Assembly (NCBI GenBank): GCA_963922205.1
Contig: CAWUHX010000091.1
Span: forward strand, 558,001 to 622,000
Source of the DNA: Romanomermis culicivorax
Taxonomy: Eukaryota > Nematoda > Enoplea > Mermithida > Mermithidae
DNA: 64,000 bases
Reading direction: 5' to 3'
The notes under the pieces were generated by a model. The model saw only the letters and a program-made list of their open reading frames with translations, was not told where the DNA came from and did not search any database. Shown piece after piece: positions 20,300 to 31,699 of the stretch (the stretch's first letter is position 1; the number at the start of each line of letters is the position of its first letter). Made by a program: the position numbers and the translations under genes.

Positions 20300-22960
20300 C
20301 TAATCTACGAATATCAAGCTTGTGTAGACCTGGCCTTTGAAGTCTATCTTCATAGGACAAACCAGATTTATGACCAAAAATCTTTCTGGTAAATCTACCT
20401 TGAACATTTTCGATATAACGTACGTCTGCCAAAAAATGCGGATTCCATACTATTCAAATATTGGATGTACATAAGTAACAAAAGCCGTCACCAGAGTATT
20501 TTTCTCACGGGAGACGAAAGACTTGGAAATCAAAGTAGACCTATTATAGGCATTTTTACGATGTATCCATAGTGTTCTTTAAACTTCATATTAGGAGATA
20601 TAAGAATTTCCATATCTTTAACATAACTTGCATTTGATGGGAGACATAACTTGTAGTAGATATAGGTAATTGCCAAGCGGTAGACCAATTTGAAAGAGTA
20701 TCAAGGTCTTGTTGAAGAATCATAAAATTTGTAGATACAGTGAAAATTTTTAGATCATCTGCAAAAAGAAGAATTTCACTTTTGATATTGTCAATAATGT
20801 CATATATGTACAAAAAAAACAAAGTTGGACCTAACACGTAGTGTGTTGGGGCATACCACTAGACACTCTGAGCTGAGATGATAGGGAGTTTCCCATTTTG
20901 ACCCTTTGAAATCTACTCTTAAGAAAATTTGATATCCAGCTTAAAAGGGGACCAGAGAGACCATATTTAGAAAGTTTGAGAAGGAGCTTAGAATGGGAAA
21001 CTGAGTCACAGGCCTTGGCAAAGTCAATGTACACTATGCAGACTGCCCCATGCAGAGGGGTATGAGGGGGGGGGTATTACCCCCACAAGTCCTAAAAATT
21101 GATCACTGCTTGCCTAATTTTGGGATAAAACGAAGTGTTTAGTGGACATTTAGCAACACTACCTCCGCGAATTTTTAATTTTTAACCCTACCTGAGAAAT
21201 CTGACCTTGGGGACCTTTGATACCATGTCTAAGGAGTGTCTTTTGTCCAACTGATTTAACCATGAGTTTCTACACTTGAGTAACTGTAGTTTTTGCAGGA
21301 TCTATGTTTTAGGAAACCAAACTGCTGATCTGCTAAAAGGTTATGCTGATGAAGGAAACTTAAAATTTTATTATTAATAATTTTTTCCATAATTTTGCAT
21401 GGGACTGAACATAGGGAAACAGGACGATAATTTCAAACAGGGCTGGGTCATCTTTTTTGAAAATAGGAACAACAGTTAAGTGGTTGGGCCAAATGTGTAG
21501 CAAGTTTTTTGATCAAAAAAGCACAAAGATTGTCGGATCCCAGTGCTGCGGATAGCTTGGTGCTTTTTGTGGCTGCTAAAACGATTGGAATGGTGAAAAA
21601 TACTGATGACAGATCAACATTTGATCGGTGTTTGAACTCAGGCAAAGTGTCATTATCCAGTGTAAAAACAGATGCAAAATAATCATTAAAAAGTTCACAT
21701 TTCACATTATTATCTATATTAGAATCCCGATGTACAAGAGGGGGTAGGTCTCTAGTAGAGTGCAGGCCTGAGTTTACAATAGTATAGAAGGCCTTTGAGT
21801 TGTTTTTTGCAATAATTTGATTTTCTTCAGCTAGTTGTTGTTTAAACACTTCTGATCGAATTTGTTTTCATAAAAAAATGGTAAGCTTGCTTTTTAGCAA
21901 GGTTTTTGCATCTTCAATATTTTTTCCATAATCTAAGCTTTTTATATAGCAAGTGTTGAATATTTTTATTGTATTTGGATCTGACAGGCTTTTGCTTGAC
22001 TAATGGAATATATTTATCAATCAGAGGAGTTAAAACATCAAGAAGAACTTGATACATTTCTTCAGAATTTATACATGGAGAAAAAAGGTCAGACCAAGAA
22101 ACTGGTGATAACTCAGCTTCAATTGCCTCGTAACTTCCTTTGTTAAAATTTCTAAACTTTAGCATTTTATGATTTGTATTAAAACATACTTTAAAACTTA
22201 TGGTGTTGTGATCACTGTTTGAAAATGGTGGACAGACTCTAACATTTGAGATATATTTACCACCAAAAAGAACATCAATAATATTGTTTTCATGTGTTGG
22301 AGTTGTGACCAGTTGTGATAAGCCTGTTGATGAAGAAGCATCGAAATATCCTGGGTAAAGTTCTGAATCTGGAAAGGAAAAGGTTTTCCAATCAAATTTT
22401 GGAAGATTAAAATCACCAAGAATTATATTTTCATGACGTTGATTTGAAATCCACAGGTTACAAAGCTTTAAATCATAGTCAGGATTAAAATTTGGTGGAC
22501 GGTAAACTAAGAGTAACTTCAAGGTAGATTTGTCTGAAATAAGATTTACCAAAAGTATTTCTGGTAAAAACGAGTCTGTAGGTAGTGCGAGTACATTTAA
22601 ATTTAAATATTTTTTAGTGAAAATTGCTACACCACCTCCAATTCTACCTTCTCGATCACTACGGAAAACATTGTAAGCATTGAGATCACACAAAAGTCCG
22701 TCAGTTATACAACTGTTTAACCATGTTTCTGTACAGAAAACAATATCAAAATCTTGGGTAGCAAGTAATATTTTAAGTTCACCAAGTTTGCACACAATAC
22801 TTCTAGAGTTGAAGGGAATACAGTTAAGAAGTTTCAAATCTGAAATTGCTTTGGGGCTGCCACCTAGGCATAAATGGATGGAACTAATTTTGACACAATA
22901 CAATCATGAGGATGATCAATTTTCAAGTTTTGTATTTTAACTGGTGCCTTTCTTCAATTC
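20300..22960 (-). pseudogene. CR1-like LINE, nearly full-length but broken ORF2
   Basis: Minus strand from about 22900: apurinic endonuclease domain (NSRSIVCKLGEL, FCTETWLNS, RIGGGVAIFTKKYL, LVYRPPN, ILGDFNLP, SDHNTISF) in one frame to 21914, then a linker frame (21849-21448), RT blocks (YIDFAKACDSVSH, LSGPLLSWISNFLKSR), catalytic FADDLKIF at about 20770, and the thumb/C-terminal blocks DIIDNI and SNWSTAWQL. Around 20300-20450 a VWNP and an ENVQGRFTRKIFG block follow. Frames shift at least three times and the C-terminal W-N-S-L-P block is missing. An F-type element interrupts the RT at 21039-21219. No longer functional. Confidence 0.9.
21039..21219. mobile_element. 181-bp MITE in the LINE RT region; relative at 30973-31153
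   Basis: Left end CAGACTGCCCCATG; the right end in reverse complement starts CAAAGGTCCCCAAGG, a loose inverted repeat of the type CAGANNNCCCCAWG. The copy at 30973-31153 is also exactly 181 bp and shares GAGGGGTATGAGGGG, TTACCCC, GTGTTTAGTGGACATTT and TCTGACCTTGGGGAC. Flanks ACACTATG and ATACCATG agree at 6 of 8. It falls inside the YIDF block of the LINE, so its ends are fixed by the host sequence. Confidence 0.75.
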
Positions 22961-23419
22961 GGATACAAGTTCGCGATGTCACTTTGGCCGTAAATACAAT
23001 AAATGGGGCCTAGCAAACAAATTTTTAAAAAAGGTTGATCCTCGGCCTGCTTTATGACATGGTTTATTAATTTAATAAATTGAGCTTTAACGGCAGAGTT
23101 CTGTTATGTTTACTCCTCTGCTTAGGTCAAAGACGTCAGCAATATAACTCAAGTCCTATTGGCTTGTACTCAATCGACTACTGTAGGTCACTCAAAGGAG
23201 CTTCCTATTAGTAATCAACTAAACACAGTGCAACAGTTCTTAAGCAGAAATAAACACAACCTTCAGTCACTAATGAGTAACTGGAAACTCTAACTCTTGC
23301 AATCGAAGGGCACTCAGGGTCTCCCCAGATGCCTCCTCTCACAAAGCAACTCTCACTTACAACTTATAAACATGAATAATGCCCCTACTTTACGCTTTTT
23401 TTTGGTCAAAGACCATTTA
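22961..23419. other. No gene recognised
   Basis: Moderately AT-rich DNA upstream of the LINE 5' end. No conserved block was recognised before the inverted arm starts at about 23420. Confidence 0.4.
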
Positions 23420-24225
23420 CTATTTCCCCTTTTTTGCAGCTCTTAATCATGCAACTTGAATGTACTAATTATACACAGAGAATAGTAAGACTTTGAAGAT
23501 TGTCATGTCAACCATACCTGTACTTGAGGGGGTTGGGGGGACCCCCCCCCAACTTGGCCAACCCAGTACCCAAAATCATTTATCCCCCAACCCCCCCCCC
23601 CCCCCAGTTGGGAAAAAATTAAAAAAATTTGCCAAAAAGTGTATGTTTTTTGGGAAAAATTTCGACTTTTTCCTACCCCCCCCCAAAAATTTCGGATTTA
23701 CCTCCCCCCCAACTGGTCGGAGGTCTTACAGGTATGATGTCAACTGATTCCTGCTTATTTCAAGAATCCGGCACAACATACTTTTGGAAACATTATTTGA
23801 ACCATCATTTTCAGCAGTATGAGCTTATACCATCACTGATAAGGGTTGTAACAGTGCTTCCAATTAAAGTGTTGCTGCCGAATGTGGATCCCAACCATGA
23901 ATTTGAAGCTAAGTAATACTCCTGATCCACTTCAATGGACCTCACATGTCTCAAATCATAGCAGGAAAGTATGCCACAGCTTGGGTGGAGAAATATAACC
24001 ATATGCACACAGAAGACCCAACACAGAAGGGTGAAAAAGGAAAGGAAAGCATGAAGAGGAAGAATTTTAACAACAAAATGTTTTTCTTCTCTGGGGGCGA
24101 TTTTTTTTGTAAATCACATATACATAACTCATTATTTGATCTCCCAATTATATATATAAGGATTTCGTACAAGTACTATATATTAATGTGCTGATATTCT
24201 TTCCTAAAAATCGCTATATGGCACA
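23420..24225 (+). repeat. Left arm of a long inverted repeat (partner 29125-29725)
   Basis: The reverse complement of 29125-29725 matches this arm in order: ATGCAACTT, ACTAATTATAC, AGAATAGT, CAACTGATTCCTGC, TTCAAGAATC, GGCACAACATAC, GCAGTATG, CATCACTGAT, ACAGTGCTTCCAATT, ACCCAACAC/ACCCAACGC and, at the inner limit, AAAAATCGCTATATGGCAC. A G-tract element (23513-23736) has since inserted here. Arms are about 80% alike by eye. The 6.3-kb unit they bound may be a large transposon or an old inverted duplication. Confidence 0.8.
23513..23736 (+). mobile_element. Intact G-tract (A-type) element, target duplication ATGTCAAC
   Basis: The cleanest copy: 224 bp, starts CATACCTGTACTTGAGG, ends GGAGGTCTTACAGGTATG, with exact duplications ATGTCAAC at 23505-23512 and 23737-23744. 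The other arm of the surrounding inverted repeat (29.6 kb) lacks the element, giving an empty-site comparison. It consists of G/C homopolymer runs of 7-14 bases around conserved words and encodes nothing. Confidence 0.93.
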
Positions 24226-24734
24226 GAAGTAGTGCTTCACATCGGGTACCCAGGTATTTCGGGTACCCGGGTAGACCCCAGTACCTGGGTCAATTTTCTG
24301 AATGAAACCCAGGTCTCAACAAGATATTGTGTAAATGGAATATTTATATACTATTACTTGTATTTATGTGCAGTTAGACTGAATGAACGTATTTTCGTTT
24401 ATTAATTCAGTGCATTTACCTGCTCAATGTGTTAACAAGGCCGCTTATGGCTCTCAAAAAGTCACTGTAGCATTTTTTTAGCAACAAAAAATCTGTGTTT
24501 TAACAATGAAGCACGAAACAGAAATATAAAAAAGTCTTCGAGAAATTATGCCTGTGTGAAATATTGGTACTCAATACAGTATGAGAAAACAATTAAAGTT
24601 GGAGATTATAATCATCAGCGATACAATACTGTGAGTCAAACAAGAACTTCCAAACATTGATTAGACTTATATCTGCTCAGACAATTCTGGTTGCTATCAT
24701 GGATCTGACACTTAGGTTCCATGCATGCATATAA

Positions 24735-26930
24735 TCTCAAAAAATGAGCTTGGCAGTTAGATGATGGGATTTTTCTGAACCTCAGTTTGGCAAAGGACCC
24801 CTTGATTGTATTGCAGCACTGGTGAGGCGGCGAATTCAGCTGTTCATAAATCAAAATAATAAATGCACCAACTCAAGAGAATTTATTCAATGTGCAACAA
24901 CTTTTGATGGGGTCAAAGGTGCAACCTTTATCCAAAGTCCACTCAAATATCCTCTCAAGGCAATGAAAATTCAACTGCCAAGAATAAGCTCCTACTTCAA
25001 CATTGATTTTAATATTGACCATATCCATGCATGGCCTGCTTACCAGATCAGTCCTGGTGTCTTATTTTCCCTTGGAGACGTTAGTTCCAAAGAGGTCCAG
25101 CTTCCAGGAATTGCTGTGATAAATGTTGTTCACCAAAAGGATAGGCAACTTGTCTCATCTGATGATTCAAGCATGTGGCAATCAATGAATGATGGAAGCA
25201 AGGGGAGTACTGCACCAGCAGAAGATACTGATCAAACAACAGCATCTTTTAACTTCGAAGATTATATGGAGGATGAAAACCCACAATGTGAGAACAGTCC
25301 CTTTGTTTGCCCAGAAGTCCGCAAACATGGTGACTAACTCCAGTATCTACTTATCGCTAATCATCGACTGATACCACAAAGAGTCAGCTTGAGAGACACT
25401 TCTATAAAGGCATATAGTAGGAAACTGTAGGCAGCCAGTTTGTTGGCATTACTTCCTGATCTTCAAGAAACATTAAGAGCTTTCTACGCTGCAGATAGAA
25501 CAAATATTGTAGAAAAAAGATCAGCACTCAAAAGTCAAAGAAGATGTAGAATGCTCACAGCAAAGCTGAAGCAGTTCTACTGAGCGAATTTGATGAAGGA
25601 ATAAAGGCCCTGTCATACTTTGCCGCGAGGTACTGCGCCGCTTGGCGCTGGTTGTCCTATTCATACTAACAAGCAGTGCCGTGTTATGGCTTGTCATACT
25701 TCACGGCGCCGCACTGCGCGGTGCCATATGGCGCCACTTTTTTACTTTTGGATTTTGCTCTTCTCAAAAAATGTGAAAAAATATCCAAACAAAACAAATG
25801 CAAAAATACCAAAAATGCGAAAAAGATAGAAAATACAGAAGAAAAATAAAAATCAATCTTCCTGCATGGTGCAGATAGAAGCTTGTAAAAAATCTTAGTC
25901 TAAAGATTTTGGGCTCTTTCTTCAATTTGCTTCTCATTCCAACAACTAATACCTCTTGAACTGCTGAGAAATATCAATTTATAAAAATTGACTCTGAAAA
26001 ATTGAATATATGTACACGATTGTTCATTCACATATGTGCTATATACAGGATGCAGATCTGATCTAGGTCCAGTCAGACCTGCTGTTTATGACCCGGATTC
26101 AAAGTGGATCCATCTACTTTCCCTAGTATTCGGGAAATCAGGAGGTTCAGGGAATATAGACTAATGCATTTTTCAGGAAAATAGGAAATTTATTCATTAT
26201 TTGGGGAATTGGGACCTACAGGGAATATAGACTTTCAGACAATTGGGATATGTGCGGAAAAGGGGCATTGGGGGAATAAAGATGCAATGGAAATGAGCGA
26301 GTACACTTGCTGTAGGAATATGTTTACACCTACTTTGCATATTCATAATTTTTATACATTAATATCTTCATTGCAAATTAAGTGATCAACTTCTTAGTAA
26401 ATCTTCATTGAATATTGAGTAATCAATTTGGTAAAATAATTTGACAAGTGTCAGATTTCACCATTCAAGTGAAAAATAAGATTCACTACATGTATAGATG
26501 TCACAGTATGCAACAATACGTTACAACAACAGTATGCTGCAACTTTTCAAAACAGCTTGTTGGAAAGTTTCGTTTCAGTTGAAACTTGATGGCAGTGCCA
26601 TGCAGCACTGCAAAAATTACAAAAACCTATCCATACTTCAAAGGTGGTACAGGGCAGTACCAAGCAGCACGGCCCAGTGACGCTTTTTAGTATGGATAGA
26701 ACAACCAGTGCCGCGTGGGACTGTGCGGTGAAGTATGACAGGGCCTTGAGTCTCAAACCAAAATTTGATGGTGAAATAGTATCCATGCTGATGTGCAAAA
26801 ATGGACAGTTGCCCAAGGATGAATTTTTAACAGGCCAACAAACTGCAAGCTTGTGGTCACTGGAAAGTCGTTGTTGTGAAGACCAAGGCACGCGCTATGA
26901 TCCTGCTGAAGCAGACAGTTTGTGTTAAGC
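24735..26930 (+). pseudogene. Decayed, unidentified coding relic (about 600 codons of traces)
   Basis: Frame one runs from a PQFGKGPLDCIAALVRRR segment (about 24783) through KIQLPRISSYFNIDFNIDHI and EVQLPGIAVINVV to a stop at 25337. After further stops, QETLRAFYAADRTNIVEKRS and KSQRRCRMLTAKLKQFY (25465-25583) and, in another frame, LLSEFDEGI (25576-25604) continue directly into ALSLKPKFDGEIVSMLM and GQLPKDEFLTGQQ after the inserted element 25610-26741. Composition is protein-like, but frameshifts and stops show decay. The F-G-K-G-x-x-D block with a basic tail recalls proteins common in repetitive metazoan DNA; I do not recognise the family. It may be the coding relic of the 6.3-kb arm-bounded unit. 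Confidence 0.55.
25610..26741. mobile_element. 1.1-kb TIR element inserted in the coding relic, duplication GGCC
   Basis: Left CTGTCATACTTTGCCGC and right end, reversed, CTGTCATACTTCACCGC are inverted repeats that continue for about 100 bp as GC-rich GCCGC/CTGCGC words. GGCC is present on both sides (25606-25609, 26742-26745), and deleting the element plus one GGCC rejoins the surrounding reading frame. It has no coding frame. A 4-bp duplication would fit a small number of superfamilies; it could also be a longer terminal palindrome. Confidence 0.8.
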
Positions 26931-26999
26931 AGATGATGCTGGAGCTGTGAATGACCCAGCACTATATGACCCGAATTTGCATATGGAAAGTGAATTGCT

Positions 27000-28050
27000 C
27001 CAAACTGATATTTTCGAAAGCTTTGTTTTTCTATTTATGTTCAAACTTCCAATAATTCCCTATCATCTCAACTGGAACATGAAATTTTGAGAAAAGTAAA
27101 CATTTATTGATTAAGAATTGAAAATTTAAATTTATCAACTGTAGTAGATTTTTGCAAATTTAACACCCTAGCAGTACATGAACTTTGGAATTTTTTTGTA
27201 TGCAACTAGCAGACATCGTAAAATATCCACTGTATAGGGAAGGGTGCTTTTGGCTTCAGCAGTACGTATAGTCATTTTAGTGGAGAAAAACCTGCATTTT
27301 CACAATTTTTATGGTCTGATTTTTGACATTTTAAAACTTCTTTAAAAGGGTAAATAGCAAAATTCAGAAAACAATTTCATACTACATTATAGAGCATTGT
27401 ATTCTGCATCAGTCACATAGCCAATAATAAAATTGCTAAATGCTCAGGCCGATATATCTCAAGTCACGTAAATAGACAGAAAAATGCTGAAAAATTTGAA
27501 AATTTCTTACTTTGGGATACTAAAGTCCCACAAATTTAATTTTTTGATGAGTTTATGAATAATATTAATGTTCACTTTGCGAAACTTGTATTTCTGTCTC
27601 ATTTTTAAAATTTATCAAGCTCCAGTAGTTCCACAGTGGAGGTCAGAACTTCCAGAAAATGCAATAAGATAGTATTCAATATTCAGATTGTGCGACCGTC
27701 TAGCAGTACATGAATTTCTGTAATTTTTGTCAGCAGGTAGAAGACATCATAAGCTATCTATTGTATTGAAAAATTTTCGGTATTTCTGAGCTATGGTATT
27801 TTTGGTGATTTTTGGGGAAAAAATGACAATTTTTGCTCTCAAAATTTGATATTTCAAGCACCACTGTATTCCTAATAAGCACTTTACACTAATGAAACGT
27901 GCAGTAAATTGTGGCCCATCCATTGGCATAATATTGGGTAAATTTTTAGAACATGATGTCTGATGTACCTAAACTCGCAAAAGTCAAAAATCGAAAATTT
28001 TTAATTTTCGTCTTACTGTAGCTATGTGAGTTTTGATTTTCAGACGAAAT
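27000..28050 (+). repeat. Diverged direct repeats, spacing about 520-530 bp
   Basis: Blocks CTAGCAGTACATGAACTTTGGAATTTTT (27171-) and CTAGCAGTACATGAATTTCTGTAATTTTT (27698-), each followed by CAGNNNNNAGACATCRTAA-type sequence, mark two diverged copies of a long noncoding repeat. No gene seen. Confidence 0.5.
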
Positions 28051-28119
28051 GAATATCATTTTCGTTCTTAGTGCATCAAGTTACACCAAATATGTGATTT
28101 TCAGGTGGGGTGTATTTTT

Positions 28120-28390
28120 TAGTTATCACAACTTTCTGTATAAGAAGCTGAATTCTCTCAGACATTGTCTCTTAATCTTTAATAGCTTTCATCATCTTAA
28201 ACGTATTATTTCATGTTTAATTGGCAATCTTGAATATTATATCTTTATGTTTAATGAAGATCCGCATTTTTTCCTTTATAGATTTTTCGAGAAAGATCAA
28301 CACGTCAACTTTCTAAATTTTTTGAAGCGTTTGTTCCTTTCTTAACGTAAATTCAATTCAAAAGCTTCATGGAAGTATTTTGAATTTCTA
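28120..28390 (+). repeat. Dispersed repeat, direct copy at 31345-31690
   Basis: Shared blocks in order: TTTCATCATCT, AAACGTATTAT, TCATGTTT, AATATTWTATCTT, TTTTTTGAAGCG, CTTTCTTAACGTAAA, and AGCTTCATGGAAGTA. Both are noncoding and about 3.2 kb apart in the same orientation. Confidence 0.7.
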
Positions 28391-28619
28391 CGCTCCTGAT
28401 TAGCGGTGTTCGGGTACCACTTTTCCAGCTGGTACGAGTACATCAACACGCTTTCGAACCATACATGTGCATCTCCGAAATTTTGAGGAGAATACAGGAG
28501 GTACATAGACCCTGGTTTTTTGGCGATTTTATAGATGCCAAGTAAAGTTGGTCAAACGCTTTTTTTGGAGGGTTAATAAAGTTGGCCAAAAAACTTTTCT
28601 TCGTAAAAAATTTACACAG

Positions 28620-29120
28620 TTTCAATTCTCTTAGGGTAGTTTGTACCCCCCCCCCCCTATGTCCCCTTACACATGTGTACTCTGAACTGTGTTGAACTTT
28701 TTCACTAAATTTAGTGTCAATAAAACAGGAATCAATTGTGGGAAAGTGACACATAAAATCCCACTCAGTTTTTTTAGAAAACAAGCTACGGCACAAAGTC
28801 TTCTTAGAACTAAATTGATTGTGCAGGATATGTTCAATTCAGTCATTTTATATAACATATCGTACAGAATTCACTCCATAAGTTTTACTGATTGCCACAG
28901 AGCACCCCATGGGGGGTATGGGGGGGTATTACCCCCGTCTTAGATTTGGAAATTCATTTACTAGCCCCATAAAAACAGCTCACTATAGCAAAAAATTTTG
29001 GTAGACTTCATCCTCTCCCCAGTAGGTTATACTAATTCGAGAAAAATTGCAGAATGTGTGATTCTGAGGAATTACTCACTGCTCTTTTTGACACATTTAC
29101 TGAGCAAATGATAATGGGAA
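28620..29120. repeat. F-type MITE relic, no gene
   Basis: At 28897-28940 an AGCACCCCATGGGGGGTATGG block followed by TATTACCCCC matches the left half of the 181-bp elements; the rest is lost or rearranged. A C-run at 28648-28660 and ATGTCCCC may be a part of a second relic. Confidence 0.5.
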
Positions 29121-29124
29121 AGTA

Positions 29125-29725
29125 GGCAACTTGTGTGCCATATAGCGATTTTTAGGAAAGGATATCAGCACACTAAGATATATTACTTGTAGGAAATCAT
29201 TATAAATATAGTTGGGAGATTAAATAATGGCTTATGTATATGTGATTAATCAAAAAATTTCCCCTTGGGAAGAAAAACATTATGTTCTTAAAATTCTGCC
29301 TCTTCATGCTCTCCTTTTCTTTTCCCCGCTTTTGCGTTGGGTCTTCTGTGCGCATATGGTTACCCAAGCTGTGGCATACTTTCCTGCTATGAGTTGAGAC
29401 ATGTGAGGTCTGTTGATGTGGATCAGGAGTGGTACTTGGTTTCAAATTCGTAGTTCATAGTCTAATGGGATTAATAATACTAAAGCCATATTCAGCATCA
29501 GGACTTTCAATTGGAAGCACTGTTCCAAGCCTAATCAGTGATGGGATAAGCCCATACTGCTGAAGATGCTGGTGGAAACAATGTTTTCAAACGTATGTTG
29601 TGCCCGATTCTTGAAATGTGCAGGAATCAGTTGGCACAACAGACTTCATAGTGTGACTATTCTGTACGTATAATTAGTGCATTAAAGTTGCATGATGGGG
29701 CAATATTCATTTTTGTAACTTCTAT
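29125..29725 (-). repeat. Right arm of the long inverted repeat (partner 23420-24225)
   Basis: Reverse-complement partner of the left arm, without the G-tract insertion. Its inner limit is at GCCATATAGCGATTTTTAGG (29137) and its outer limit near GCATGATGGGGCAATATTC. Beyond it, at 29740-29870, an F-type end (CCTTGGGGACCTCTGG) is present. Confidence 0.8.
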
Positions 29726-30171
29726 GTGGTTAGAGTACTAAAACTCCCCCCTCCTTCGCAAAAAGTTGGGATCAAAAAAAAGGTCACGGCATACTACCCT
29801 TAAAATTCACGATTTTACCCCTACCTAATTTTTCGACCTTGGGGACCTCTGGATTGCCAGCCATAAACAAATTTATTCTCTAAATATAGGTACTCGAAAT
29901 CAAGTTATCACAACTTTTTGTTGAAACTATTCAACAAAATAGCATTATTCCTAGTTTTTTATTTAAACCTAAATATGCAGAAAGAGCGCCTCTTGCGGGA
30001 TTTCAGACGGGGAGCAATTTCACTCATCCTGAGCACTCCCATCCTGCTTTCAAAAAAGTTTTGCCATGGGAGTGCGAGTAGAGTGGGGGAGAAGCTTTTT
30101 AATGGAATTTTTATATGCTTTACCCTGTTGTCCCATTTACAGATGGTGTTCAATGACTGTAACCATGGCCC

Positions 30172-30515
30172 AGTTGCACTAAAGGGGTCTAAGCTCGAGC
30201 TCAAGATAATCTCGAATCCATGTCATCAGGACTGTAACGAGCTCAATGTCAAGATTATCCCCTGCTTGAGCTGTCGGGTTTCACTAACATTTTCGCATAA
30301 TTTCATTTTCTCTAAAGCAAATAAACAAAAAAATATTTGCAATTCCCAAACTGGAACTTTAACCTCATATTAGGTAATCCTGAAGTGAGTATTGCTGGTG
30401 CGCTGGAAAAGAACAATCTCGACATTGCGATTCGCTCAAACTGAAGATCAGCAATTTAATGCCGATGTTGAGATTATCCTCATGTTGGGTTAGTTCAACT
30501 AACCCCAGGTTTCTT
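30172..30515. mobile_element. Possible 340-bp foldback MITE
   Basis: The left part (AGTTGCACTAA ... GAGCTCAAGATAATCTCGA) faces the reverse complement of the right part (AGTTGAACTAACC ... GAGGATAATCTCAACATC). The match runs for about 45 bp with gaps. No target duplication was found. Noncoding. Confidence 0.5.
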
Positions 30516-30972
30516 TATAGTTCTGAAAATGACTATAATATGCCTCTCTCACTATTTTTCATCTAGAGTGAGTGGCAGGAGTTTTGAATCAGTCGGGAGT
30601 TAAAATGCTATTGGTTTAGCATTTATATACATTTGAGTGAAGTTAGCCATCGGCGTCATTGCATACATATAATTTTCATATAGAAAAATGTTACTGTAGT
30701 TGATTCCAGGCGAAGGAAAAAAATGTACGATGCAGCAGAATACACTTTTTCACAGCCATGGAAATTTTTTTTCAATGAGAAAGAATTTCTTTTTTGGTGT
30801 GAAGCCTTGATATGCTAATCACAATAAAATTGTTGTTTTAAACTCGATCTTTTGCACTGCTCAAAAATAGCATTTGGCAGTCAAGAATGTGTTATGAAAA
30901 GAAAAAAAATGAATTGAAAAATCAATGCAAAATTTCTATAAAAAATTTTCAAGTGTTGATTATGAGGCAATC

Positions 30973-31153
30973 CAGACCGCCCCATGAAGAGGGGTATGAG
31001 GGGTTATTACCCCTACCTTAAGTCCAAAAAATTGATCGCTGGTTGCCTAATTTTGAGACAAATTCAAGTGTTTAGTGGACATTTATAGGTACACTACCCC
31101 TGCAAATTTCTAACTTTACCCCTACCTGAAAAATCTGACCTTGGGGACTTCTG
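30973..31153. mobile_element. 181-bp F-type MITE
   Basis: CAGACCGCCCCATG at the left and CCTTGGGGACTTCTG at the right, same length as the copy in the LINE at 21039-21219. The flank on the right is a different repeat (TTTTTTTTGCC-type), so the duplication cannot be checked. Confidence 0.7.
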
Positions 31154-31344
31154 AGCAGTGTTTTTTTTGCCGGAGGCAAATGAAAATTTTTTTGGCCAAC
31201 GAAATTTAGGTAGTCATTTGTACATGTACAGACGGCTCTTCCCCCGTTTAGGGAAGAAAATTTTGGGTATAAGGTACAGAAAATATTCATTTTGGTGCAT
31301 TTTAGTAGTTTATAATCTTAAAATTGTTTTGACGCTTCGCGCCG

Positions 31345-31690
31345 GTTATCACTTTAACAATCATTATTATGTATTACCTAGCTCAGACGCGGCGTTCAGA
31401 ATGTCTACCCTTACCTATCATTTAATCTATAATAGTTTTCATCATCTCAAACGTATTATCTCATGTTTCAAGTGGTAAACCTTCAATATTTTATCTTGAT
31501 ATTTAATGGAGATTCACAGTTTTTCATTGGAACATTTCTTGACAAAGGTCAATCAATACGTCAAGTCTCTAAACTTTTTGAAGCGATTCTTTTCTTTCTT
31601 TTCTATTCTTTTCTATTCCTTTCTTAACGTAAAATCAATTCGGAAGCTTCATGGAAGTAGTTTTCGGAAACTCTTCCACTCATATCTTTT
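31345..31690 (+). repeat. Direct copy of the 28120-28390 repeat
   Basis: Same block order as the first copy, with a small expansion of TTTTCTTTC/TTTTCTATT words at about 31588-31622. Noncoding. Confidence 0.7.
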
Positions 31691-31699
31691 CAGCCAAGT

